Shown one piece after another: positions 56,668 through 64,000 of a stretch of 64,000 bases of DNA; the first letter of the stretch is position 1, and each line of letters opens with the position of its first letter. Made by a program: the position numbers and the translations under genes. The stretch comes from Desertivirga xinjiangensis (GTDB lineage Bacteria; Bacteroidota; Bacteroidia; Sphingobacteriales; Sphingobacteriaceae). The notes beneath the pieces are model-generated. The model was not told where the DNA came from and did no database searches. It was given only the letters and a program-made list of their open reading frames with translations. The stretch lies in NCBI RefSeq assembly GCF_024436435.1, contig NZ_JAFMZP010000004.1, forward strand, positions 620,001 through 684,000, in the 5' to 3' direction.

Positions 56668-58629
56668 ATGACGAAAAAAAAAATTACAAAAAGACCGGGA
56701 TGGTTACCTTCAATTTCTGTTTTCACCTTCCTGCTTTTTTATTTTTTTGTTTTTCAAAATACAGTTTTTGCACAGTCAGACCCAAGTCCTGAAGAGCTTA
56801 AAATGCTCAGTATAGAGGAGTTGCTGAATATCCAGGTTACTTCTGTTTCAAAAGTTCCGCAAAAGCTTACAGAAGTTGCTTCTGCCATACAGGTAATTAC
56901 ACAAAGCGATATTCTGCGTTCGGCTGCCACCAATATTCCTGAAGCACTGCGTTTAGTACCCAACTTGCAGGTATCGCAGGTATCGGCCCGACACTGGATC
57001 ATTAGTTCAAGAGGCTTTAATTCGATTTATTCAAATAAACTTCTGGTGATGATTGATGGACGGAACGTTTATTCGCCACTATTTGCTGGTGTTTTTTGGG
57101 ACGCGCAAAATGTGCTGCTAGAAGATGTTGACCGGATTGAAGTGATCAGCGGGCCCGGGGGAACGCAATGGGGTGGTAATGCAGTAAATGGCGTGATTAA
57201 TATTATCACTAAGAAGACGAGAGAAACAAAAGGATTGTTTGTGTCAGAAACGGTGGGATCTTTTGTAAAAGGAGGTTTGGAAGCAAGATATGGTGGAAAG
57301 ATAAATGATAAGATCTTCTATAAAGTTTATGCTCAGCATCTGAGCCGGAACAATACTCATCGTGTTGATGGCACCGGGAACACAGATGACTGGGCATTAA
57401 ACCAGGGCGGATTGAGCTTAGACGTGATGCTGTCTGAGAAAGATGAATTGAATTTCTCTGGAAATTTTTATGCAGGGCAGGAACAGGATGCAAAGGTTTC
57501 TTCTATTGACGGACAAAATGTAATGGGCACCTGGACTCATACTTTCTCTGAAAGATCAAATCTTGTGGTTCATGGGTATGCAGACAGAACATGGAGAAGA
57601 GATATAACCAGCACAATTAACGACCAGCTTTCTACATTTGATGTAGATTTAGTGCATAATTTAAGTGCTGGGAAAAAGCATAAATTGGTATGGGGACTAG
57701 GATATAGATTCATGGCGGATGATGTCACAAATCTGACAGAAATTGTGGGCCTTGTTCCCGAAAACCGGAATATGTTTGTAGTAAGCAGCTTTATTGAGGA
57801 TGAGATAAATATAATTAAGGATAAACTGAAGTTCATTGTAGGAACTAAGCTGCAACGCAATAATTTTTCAGGGAACGAACTGCAACCAACAGCACGTGTA
57901 TCCTTTACACCTGTACAGCACCACCTGGTATGGGCTGCGGTATCGAGAGCCGTGAGAACCCCGAGCCGGAATGAGGTAGATTACCATCTTCCAATTTATC
58001 CTGTTCCGCCATCACAACCAAGCGTAGCCGGAGGTCCAAACTTTAGGTCAGAAAAGCTTGTGGCTTTTGAATTTGGTTACAGAACGCAATTTTTTGAAGG
58101 CTTATCCCTTTCATTGGCCACTTTCTATAATAAATATGATGACTTGTACAGCGTTGAGCCATTGCCGGGGACTTTAACTTACCAGATTCAAAATGGTGTG
58201 AAAGGAACAACTTACGGGTATGAGCTGGCTGGTAATTTTATAGCTACCAGTTATTGGCAGTTGCGTGGAGGATATACTTATTTTCATAAAAAGCTTGAGA
58301 ACAAACCAGGAAACCTTAGCGATCTATCTGCTCTGCAAAATCTGGGTAGTGATGCTAATAATCGTGCTTTCCTGCAGTCGATGCTAAATCTGTCTAAAAA
58401 GTTGAAGGTGGATATAAGCCTGCGATACGTTGATTATTTGCCTCCTTCGCCATTCAACGCCAGAATTCCTGCTTATACAGATATGGATGGAAAAATATCT
58501 TTTACACCTGATAACCACTTCGAGTTCTCTTTTGCAGGTCAGAATCTTTTGCATAAAAGAAAAGTTGAGGCTTTGGGAATGGTAGAAATTCCAAGAGGAA
58601 TATACGGTAAACTGACCTTCAGATATTAA
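56668..58629 (+). CDS. TonB-dependent receptor (not SusC type)
   Basis: A 653-residue outer-membrane receptor from the ATG at 56668, where a good signal peptide begins (MTKKKITKRPGW, hydrophobic FTFLLFYFFVF, cleavage near VFAQSD). It has no carboxypeptidase-D domain. The mature N-terminus LSIEELLNIQVTSVSKVPQKL is the TonB-box/plug entry typical of small-ligand receptors; the plug continues with IPEALRLVPNLQV, LLVMIDGRNVYSPLF and VDRIEVISGPGGTQWGGNAVNGVINI, followed by a 22-strand-type barrel ending in aromatic KLTFRY. It converges with a histidine kinase and YfiR-like gene 28 bases away, so they probably form one signalling module. The ligand is unknown. Confidence 0.92.
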   Translation: MTKKKITKRPGWLPSISVFTFLLFYFFVFQNTVFAQSDPSPEELKMLSIEELLNIQVTSVSKVPQKLTEVASAIQVITQSDILRSAATNIPEALRLVPNLQVSQVSARHWIISSRGFNSIYSNKLLVMIDGRNVYSPLFAGVFWDAQNVLLEDVDRIEVISGPGGTQWGGNAVNGVINIITKKTRETKGLFVSETVGSFVKGGLEARYGGKINDKIFYKVYAQHLSRNNTHRVDGTGNTDDWALNQGGLSLDVMLSEKDELNFSGNFYAGQEQDAKVSSIDGQNVMGTWTHTFSERSNLVVHGYADRTWRRDITSTINDQLSTFDVDLVHNLSAGKKHKLVWGLGYRFMADDVTNLTEIVGLVPENRNMFVVSSFIEDEINIIKDKLKFIVGTKLQRNNFSGNELQPTARVSFTPVQHHLVWAAVSRAVRTPSRNEVDYHLPIYPVPPSQPSVAGGPNFRSEKLVAFEFGYRTQFFEGLSLSLATFYNKYDDLYSVEPLPGTLTYQIQNGVKGTTYGYELAGNFIATSYWQLRGGYTYFHKKLENKPGNLSDLSALQNLGSDANNRAFLQSMLNLSKKLKVDISLRYVDYLPPSPFNARIPAYTDMDGKISFTPDNHFEFSFAGQNLLHKRKVEALGMVEIPRGIYGKLTFRY

Positions 58630-58657
58630 TTGCTTTATTAAACCATTAAACCCGGTA

Positions 58658-60820
58658 TTAATGCGGGGATTCCTGTATTTTGAGGTAAAAGAAGAATGTT
58701 GATCCCTTTTCTTCCTCACTCTCAAGCCTGATTTCGCTATCGTGGTACTTCAAAATTTCGGAAACCAGATACAGACCGATACCAAATCCGGAGATATGTT
58801 TGATCTTTTCATTATCAACTCTATAAAATCTTTTGAATAAGTGTTTCTGATCTTCTGGGCTAATACCCACACCCTCATCTTTCACAAACACTTTTAAATG
58901 ATCGGCCTCTCTGATACATCCTGCGACGATCTTTTTGCCCGCAGGCGAATATTTCATGGCATTACTTAATAAATTGATAAGCACCTGGCCAATTTTATCC
59001 CGGTCTGCCAGTACTAATCCTCTATCAGAATGCGCTACCTCGATAGAATGACTTGAGCTAAGCAAGTTGGCTTCGGCGACAGTGTCTTGAAGCAGATCAC
59101 AAAGGGCAAATTCGCCTTTTACAATGTTGATCTTGCCTTCCTCTAATTTTGCAAGCTGCAGGAAGTCTTTTATCATGGAAGTCATCTTATTCGTTTGAGC
59201 GTCTGTACGTGACAGAGCATTAATAGCGAACTCATCGGCAGCTATTTTTGCTTTGCTTAACAGGATCTGGACGAAAGACTTCATGGTGGTTAAAGGCGTT
59301 TTCAGTTCATGGCTGACAATAGCAATGAAGTCGTTTTTTCGAATCTCTTCTTTCTTTTTTTCACTGATATCAAGCACTGCTCCAATAAAGCGAAGAGGCT
59401 TTCCGTATTCATCAAAAAATACCTTTCCCATCGCTCTTACCCAACGAACCTTTCCGGCTGGGCTCACTGTCCGGTATTCTATATCATAGTCTCCGTTGTT
59501 AAACCTGTTATAAAGCAGGTTATCTATCACTTTCAGTACCCTATCGCGATCATCTTCGTGCAGGTGCTTTGCAAAGGTGTTATCATAGTCAACTTCGTCT
59601 TGATCCTCAACTCCAAAGAGTTCTTTACAACGCTTGTCCCAAACAAGCCTGGCAGTCCGCACATCGAGGTCGAATGTTCCTAATTCAGCTGCCTGTGTAG
59701 CAAGCCGCAAATGTTCTTCGTTTTCGGCCAAAATACGTTCGTTTTGCTTTTGTATGCTGATATCGCGGGCTATCAGGGAAAAGCCAACGAGCACACCATG
59801 CGAATTTTTTACAGGAGATAGCGTTAAAGAAATATCGGGATTATTGCCGCCCTTTCTTACCAGTATTGTTTCAACGGGCTTGCGTCCCCCGCTTGCGTCA
59901 AGGTCCTTTATCATCGTTTTAAACAATGATGCTTCGCTTGAAGGGACAAGGAACTCGACTTTTTGTCCGATAGCCTCTTCGGCGGGATATCTTAATATTC
60001 TTTCTGCCGATTGGTTCCAGGTGATAATTTCTCCTTCCAGGTTACAACCTATAATAGCGTCTCCGGACGATTCAACGATAGCAGCTAGTTTCAAGCTCTC
60101 TTCATTAGCCGCATGAATTTCCAGGTTTTTGGAATCAAGCTGATCGAGCATCATATTAAATGATCGTGTTAGAGTACCAATTTCATCGCCAGACCGCTGA
60201 ACAGCTCTTACTGAAAGGTCTCCTTTTTCTGATATGAATCTGGCCGTTTTTTCAAGCTCCAGTATTGGCCGCGAAATATATTTCTGCAAGAAGCGTGAAA
60301 GCAGAAAGGCAAGAATCAAGACTGCTGCAATAAGAAATAAGCTGGTAGTTGCGGTCAGCACAATTTGTTGCTGCATTCTCGTGAGATCTGCTCTCAGGTA
60401 AAGTTTTCCTAAATAAAGGTTCTTTTGCCTGATAGATTGGAATCCCTCAAGATACTCATCTTTAAACTGGTAACCATCCTCAGAAATGGTTTTTGGGAGC
60501 GAGTTGGTGTTAAGATCATCAGGGTATCTTGCGAACAATTTACCCTCGGCGGTATAAAGGGCAGCAGCCGTAATATATTTATTCGCACGTAAAGCAGCTA
60601 ATATCTCTGCTCCATCATGGGGACTGTCGAAGGCTATAGCAGCTGAGCTATTGGAGGCAATGATGAGTCCAACAGTTTGCAGGTTGCTCTTCTCAGATTT
60701 TTTAAAGGAATAATACTCAAGAAGTATATAGGATAAGGCTATAACCACTAAGACCAGTGAACTGGTAAGAAGTGTAATGCCCATTATTTTTTGTTTAACT
60801 GGTACGTCTTTAAACCCCAT
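58658..60820 (-). CDS. Sensor histidine kinase with YfiN-like (CHASE8) periplasmic domain, HAMP and PAS
   Basis: A 720-residue inner-membrane kinase. Two membrane helices (about 14-34 and 152-175) flank a periplasmic domain with ASNSSAAIAFDSPHDGAEIL, close to the CHASE8-type sensor of YfiN/TpbB diguanylate cyclases. Then come HAMP (ISRPILELEKTARFISEKG), PAS 1 (VESSGDAIIGCNLEGEIITW), PAS 2/PAC (GTFDLDVRTARLVWDKR), DHp with VSHELKTPL (H504) and an HATPase (INLLSNAMKYSP, VKDEGVGISPED, GFGIGLYLVSEIL). There is no GGDEF and no receiver, so the partner response regulator is elsewhere. It follows the YfiR-like gene by ten bases and is surely co-transcribed. Confidence 0.92.
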   Translation of the reverse strand: MGFKDVPVKQKIMGITLLTSSLVLVVIALSYILLEYYSFKKSEKSNLQTVGLIIASNSSAAIAFDSPHDGAEILAALRANKYITAAALYTAEGKLFARYPDDLNTNSLPKTISEDGYQFKDEYLEGFQSIRQKNLYLGKLYLRADLTRMQQQIVLTATTSLFLIAAVLILAFLLSRFLQKYISRPILELEKTARFISEKGDLSVRAVQRSGDEIGTLTRSFNMMLDQLDSKNLEIHAANEESLKLAAIVESSGDAIIGCNLEGEIITWNQSAERILRYPAEEAIGQKVEFLVPSSEASLFKTMIKDLDASGGRKPVETILVRKGGNNPDISLTLSPVKNSHGVLVGFSLIARDISIQKQNERILAENEEHLRLATQAAELGTFDLDVRTARLVWDKRCKELFGVEDQDEVDYDNTFAKHLHEDDRDRVLKVIDNLLYNRFNNGDYDIEYRTVSPAGKVRWVRAMGKVFFDEYGKPLRFIGAVLDISEKKKEEIRKNDFIAIVSHELKTPLTTMKSFVQILLSKAKIAADEFAINALSRTDAQTNKMTSMIKDFLQLAKLEEGKINIVKGEFALCDLLQDTVAEANLLSSSHSIEVAHSDRGLVLADRDKIGQVLINLLSNAMKYSPAGKKIVAGCIREADHLKVFVKDEGVGISPEDQKHLFKRFYRVDNEKIKHISGFGIGLYLVSEILKYHDSEIRLESEEEKGSTFFFYLKIQESPH

Positions 60821-60830
60821 ATCTAATTCA

Positions 60831-61400
60831 TCAATAAATTTTTGCCAGGTTTAGTAATTTAGAGCTGATTTCCAGGCCTTCTGCTTTTGCCGCATCTACA
60901 TTAATTTTGAGCCGCACTTTATTTTCTTCTATAAAAAATTCTACGGCACCGCCTCGTTTGACAAAGTTTGGAGAATCCGCAACGGTTAAAGTCCCCCGCT
61001 TTTTGACCTTTTTAAGTGCTTGCCTGATTTTTTCAGCCTCGGAAAACCCTATAAACAGAATAGAACAGTTGCCAATGTTGCTAACATCATCATATCTGCG
61101 AATAACAATTGAACGCCCATCCACTCGTTCTCCCTTCACAATTTCATCAATATAACCTTCAAAAGGATCACGGCCTACAATTCCAATTACAAATTGAGTT
61201 TCACCAGAAGGGTTTGCTGATGTCCAGTTAACAAAGCGGGTAAAGTTGTACAAGAAGGCTGCCTCCAGTTGATATACCTTAGCAATCTTGCTTTGACCAA
61301 TACAAACTGGTTCAGAGAAAAAGAATATTAAAAGAAGCAGCAAAAAACTTTTGCTGTGTAGAAATATAGAAAGTAAGTATTCACGTGATACTTTTCTTTT
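60831..61400 (-). CDS. YfiR-family (DUF4154) periplasmic regulator
   Basis: A YfiR-like protein of about 189 residues. The coding frame contains no ATG at its 5' end; TTG codons exist at 61436 and 61400. I prefer 61400: it gives MKRKVSREY plus a FLLLLLIFFF core, a good signal peptide, and the -7 box at 61441-61448 would put the transcript start after 61436. The mature part has LEAAFLYNFTRFVNWT, FVIGIVGRDPF, RSIVIRRYDD, CSILFIGFSE, TLTVADSPNFVKRGGAVEFF and KVRLKINVDAA, the DUF4154 pattern. In Pseudomonas YfiR holds the YfiN diguanylate cyclase inactive in the periplasm; here it probably restrains the kinase next door in the same way. Confidence 0.88.
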   Translation of the reverse strand, partial: KRKVSREYLLSIFLHSKSFLLLLLIFFFSEPVCIGQSKIAKVYQLEAAFLYNFTRFVNWTSANPSGETQFVIGIVGRDPFEGYIDEIVKGERVDGRSIVIRRYDDVSNIGNCSILFIGFSEAEKIRQALKKVKKRGTLTVADSPNFVKRGGAVEFFIEENKVRLKINVDAAKAEGLEISSKLLNLAKIY

Positions 61401-61440
61401 CAAAGCAGAGATGGTTGGCTGTTCATTAGCTTGCAAAAAG

Positions 61441-61448
61441 CAAATTTA
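61441..61448 (-). promoter_or_regulatory. Possible -7 box for the yfiR-like/kinase operon
   Basis: On the minus strand this reads TAAATTTG, a match to TAnnTTTG, 40 bases before the TTG at 61400. It supports that codon as the start. No -33 element is evident. Confidence 0.4.
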
Positions 61449-61572
61449 CTAAAATTTCCTGGTAGTGTGATTAGACTAATGCCGATGGTTAGACGTGGAG
61501 ATGGCGTCAATATCGGCTGGGAAGATAACAGGCTTTATAGTGATACAATAAGTGAGGTGCAGTTCTTAAACT

Positions 61573-61966
61573 ATGTCAACCGATATGATAATCATGAGAG
61601 AAAAAAATGTAAATATTCATGAAGGTTATACCAAAGGATTGCTTTATTTTGTGGGCAACTATCCAGCCATTCCTGATTCATTAGAAAAGAAATGCAGAAA
61701 TGGGTTATCCTAAAGACGAATATTTGGAAACTAACCATTGGTCACCTCAATTATATCTCCGGGAAGCCGGCAGGCTTGTCGCTGATACAGTAATGACGCA
61801 GCATCATGGAATGGTGAAAAAAGTCGGAGATTTTTCACCCTTTCCCATATCTTACAGGTCTATAATTCCTAAAAGAAAAGAGCAATCTTTTGGTGCCTGT
61901 GTCTCTATCTCCGTCGCTTGTGGCTTTGGGATCGTCAATGCTATATTATTGGTGCCAGACAATTGA
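61573..61966 (+). pseudogene. Decayed FAD-dependent oxidoreductase (C-terminal remnant, frameshifted)
   Basis: Two adjacent reading frames together match the C-terminal half of the FAD_oxidored family that is common in Bacteroidota PULs. The first (61573-61713) has EGYTKGLLYFVGNYPAIPDS, the second (61700-61966) has MGYPKDEYLETNHWSPQLYL, REAGRLVADTVMTQHHGM and SPFPISYRSIIPKR. Family members keep these blocks in one frame (GLLYF...P, then KDEF..WPxQLYVREARRM, then PISYRSIVP). A frame change lies near 61690-61713, the segment between QHHGM and PISYRS is too short, the C-terminus is scrambled, and the FAD-binding N-terminus is absent. The gene is a relic. The 136 bases upstream (61437-61572) hold no gene I can support. 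Confidence 0.75.
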
Positions 61967-61987
61967 ATTTTTATTGAATAATTTAAC

Positions 61988-63829
61988 ATGGAGTTTTTGA
62001 ACGGCGTTAATGCCCTGACTTTAGTTTTTGTAGCGATACTGGTTTTTGCCATTGCCTACAGGTTTTACGGAATTTTTCTAGCAAATAAGGTATTGCGCTT
62101 AAACGGCAATAATCTTACACCTGCTGTAGAGTTCTCTGATGGCAAAGACTATGTCGTCACCAACAAGAATGTACTTTTTGGTCACCACTTTGCAGCAATT
62201 GCTGCCGCCGGGCCGCTGGTTGGTCCGGTACTGGCAGCGCAGTTTGGCTACCTTCCCGGCGCTTTGTGGATCCTGATCGGCTGCGTGCTGGGAGGAGGTG
62301 TTCACGACATGGTAGTGCTCTTTGCCTCGGTAAGGCATAAAGGTCAGAGTTTGGCTACCATAGCGAGTAAGGAAGTAGGAAAGGGCACGGGTGTCATTGC
62401 CGGTTTGGCCATACTTTTTATTCTGATCCTAACACTCGCCGGACTTTCACTCGCTTGTATTAGCGCAATGCATGAAGCTTCCTGGTCTTTGTTTACTGTG
62501 ATAATTACGATGCCTATTGCGGTTATCATGGGTTTGATTATGCGCTATGGAAAAGATAAAATCACCTTTGCAAGTATTTTGGGAGGGGTGTTGCTCATTG
62601 CAGGTATCATCGGAGGTAACGAGCTGATGAAGATCAAAGAGGTCAGCGACATGTTTAACTGGAACATAAAAACCATTTCCGTAGCTATTACAGCATATGG
62701 GTTTCTGGCCTCTGTGCTGCCCGTATGGCTGCTGCTGGTTCCAAGGGATTATCTTTCTACTTATCTGAAGATCGGTACCATATTGATGCTGGCGGTGGGA
62801 GTGATTTTTGTTCACCCTACCTTGCAGATGCCTGCGATTACTCAGTTCATCAACGGCGGAGGACCTGTAATTGGCGGCGCTGTTCTACCGTTCATTTTTA
62901 TTGTTATCGCCTGCGGGGCTATTTCGGGTTTTCACGCGGTAATCGCCACCGGAACAACACCTAAAATGCTTGGCAACGAAAAAGAGATCCTTTTCGTAGG
63001 TTACGGGGCCATGCTGGTTGAAGGCTTTGTAGCTTTGATGGCCTTAATTGCAGCTTGTACTTTAGTGCCAGGTGATTATTTTGCCATCAATACACCAAAA
63101 GAAATGTATGATGCATTCCTTGCTCAGCATCCTGAACTTGCAGCTGTAGACCTGCAGCATTTCAGTGAAAGGATTGGCGTTGATCTTCATGGCAGAACCG
63201 GAGGGGCAGTATCCTTAGCGGTTGGTATGGCGCATATCTTCAATAAAATTCCTTTCATGGACGATGTAATGGCCTACTGGTACAACTTTGCTATTATGTT
63301 CGAAGCGGTGTTTATCCTAACCGCCATTGATGCCGGAACCAGGGTAGGGCGTTTCTTCCTTCAGGAAATGCTGGGTAATGTTTATCCTAAGTTTAACGAT
63401 AAGAACTGGATGCCGGGAGTGATCATTTGCAGTCTACTCTTTACGTTCTCCTGGGGATACCTGGTGTATACCGGTAATGTGAGCAGTATCTGGCCGTTAT
63501 TTGGTATCAGTAACCAATTGCTGGCTGCCTGCGGACTGATAGTTTGTACCACGATGCTTATTCGTCTCAACCGTAAGAAATATGCTCTTACCTCCGCCAT
63601 TCCTGGAGTGTTTATGGCGATTATTACATTCTGGGCAGGTTATGAGCAGATCAAAAATATTTATTTACCGAAGGGTCAGTATCTATTATCGTTTCTGGCT
63701 TTTCTTGCCATGGTGTTAATGTTAATCGTGTTTGTAAATACGTTTAAAAAGTGGAGTAAGCTTCTGAAAGTAGAAGAAGAGAAAGTTGATTTTTATGGGG
63801 ATAAGGTAAAGGAGCTGGTGGAGAGGTAG
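61988..63829 (+). CDS. cstA: Carbon starvation protein CstA (peptide/pyruvate-type transporter)
   Basis: A 613-residue inner-membrane protein with about 16 hydrophobic segments. Signature blocks are AYRFYGIFLANKVL, DGKDYVVTNKNVLFGHHFAAIAAAGPLVGPVLAAQFGYLPG, GGVHDMVVLFASVRHKGQSLA, LVPRDYLSTYLKIGT, and CGAISGFHAVIATGTTPKML, all diagnostic of the CstA family. Family members import peptides or pyruvate under carbon limitation. Its length lies within the family range. It begins 22 bases after the oxidoreductase remnant and is read in the same direction. Nothing ties it to the PULs other than position. Confidence 0.95.
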   Translation: MEFLNGVNALTLVFVAILVFAIAYRFYGIFLANKVLRLNGNNLTPAVEFSDGKDYVVTNKNVLFGHHFAAIAAAGPLVGPVLAAQFGYLPGALWILIGCVLGGGVHDMVVLFASVRHKGQSLATIASKEVGKGTGVIAGLAILFILILTLAGLSLACISAMHEASWSLFTVIITMPIAVIMGLIMRYGKDKITFASILGGVLLIAGIIGGNELMKIKEVSDMFNWNIKTISVAITAYGFLASVLPVWLLLVPRDYLSTYLKIGTILMLAVGVIFVHPTLQMPAITQFINGGGPVIGGAVLPFIFIVIACGAISGFHAVIATGTTPKMLGNEKEILFVGYGAMLVEGFVALMALIAACTLVPGDYFAINTPKEMYDAFLAQHPELAAVDLQHFSERIGVDLHGRTGGAVSLAVGMAHIFNKIPFMDDVMAYWYNFAIMFEAVFILTAIDAGTRVGRFFLQEMLGNVYPKFNDKNWMPGVIICSLLFTFSWGYLVYTGNVSSIWPLFGISNQLLAACGLIVCTTMLIRLNRKKYALTSAIPGVFMAIITFWAGYEQIKNIYLPKGQYLLSFLAFLAMVLMLIVFVNTFKKWSKLLKVEEEKVDFYGDKVKELVER

Positions 63830-63897
63830 GAATTGTCATGATTATTCCATTAAATTTCCGATAATGCAAATACACTTCTTTTTTTATAAAAGAGTGT

Positions 63898-63905
63898 TAC
63901 TTTTG
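63898..63905 (+). promoter_or_regulatory. Bacteroidota -7 box before TetR-type gene
   Basis: TACTTTTG fits TAnnTTTG and lies 22 bases before the ATG at 63928, the first likely start after cstA. Confidence 0.5.
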
Positions 63906-63927
63906 CTAACGCTGTTAGGTTTTTATT

Positions 63928-64000
63928 ATGGGAATAGTTGAACGGAGAATAAGAGAGAAGGAAGAAGTAAAAACGAAGATAATTTGTACCGCCTGGGACT
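63928..64000 (+). CDS. TetR/AcrR-family transcriptional regulator (3' partial)
   Basis: Only the first 24 codons are in the window, MGIVERRIREKEEVKTKIIC then TAWD. The 'ERRxREKEExxxxIIxAAW' pattern is the usual start of the TetR HTH domain, helix 1. The gene runs off the window edge, so ligand and targets cannot be judged. It is read in the same direction as cstA, with its own -7 box. Confidence 0.6.
   Translation, partial: MGIVERRIREKEEVKTKIICTAWD

Noticed and set aside
61431-61622. 63-codon ORF upstream of the oxidoreductase remnant
   Set aside because: It is in a different frame from the recognisable remnant blocks and its product shows no clear match; it may include decayed pseudogene sequence but I cannot support it as a gene.

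Overview
The window looks like a chromosome segment of a Bacteroidota bacterium, most likely a free-living member of the Sphingobacteriaceae (Pedobacter-like). The grounds are two SusC/SusD pairs, a hybrid two-component system (HTCS) regulator, many secreted or lipoprotein glycoside hydrolases, two proteins with type IX secretion (T9SS) C-terminal signals, and several -7 boxes of the Bacteroidota TAnnTTTG type. I see no rRNA, tRNA, insertion sequence, CRISPR array or phage gene.

Region A (1-6300) is the tail of a carbohydrate locus. It holds a cut-off secreted protein of unknown family and a GH95 alpha-L-fucosidase/galactosidase, then a lone XRE repressor on the minus strand, an unrecognised small secreted protein, and a lipoprotein that resembles the heparin-lyase-I/glucuronan-lyase fold.

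Region B (6400-34130) is a large polysaccharide utilisation locus (PUL) read in one direction: SusC, SusD, GH88, GH97, ROK kinase, MFS sugar transporter, a beta-lactamase-like/alpha-beta hydrolase fusion, a heparinase II/III-type lyase, an esterase-like hydrolase, a beta-helix protein, GH51, GH106, GH43 and a LacI regulator. An identical 14-nt palindrome (CTAAACCGATTTAG) lies just upstream of the -7 box at both susC and GH88, and a related palindrome lies just before the lacI start codon, so LacI probably controls the whole locus and itself. Lyase, unsaturated glucuronyl hydrolase, rhamnosidase and arabinofuranosidase together suggest an acidic polymer or side chain with glucuronate, L-rhamnose and L-arabinose. 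No sulfatase is present.

Region C (34386-56174) is a compact xylan PUL: GH43, a multidomain T9SS-exported GH10 xylanase, a second GH43, SusC, SusD, an IPT-type surface glycan-binding protein, a carbohydrate-binding protein on the minus strand, a lipoprotein GH10 xylanase, GH115 alpha-glucuronidase and the HTCS. The minus-strand protein repeats the outer domains of the first GH10 enzyme but lacks the catalytic domain.

Region D (56175-64000) holds a TonB-dependent receptor facing a YfiR-like periplasmic protein and a histidine kinase whose sensor half resembles YfiN. This looks like a YfiR/YfiN-type sensing pair with a kinase output in place of a diguanylate cyclase. After it come a decayed FAD-dependent oxidoreductase pseudogene, a cstA carbon-starvation transporter, and the first 24 codons of a TetR-type regulator cut by the window edge.
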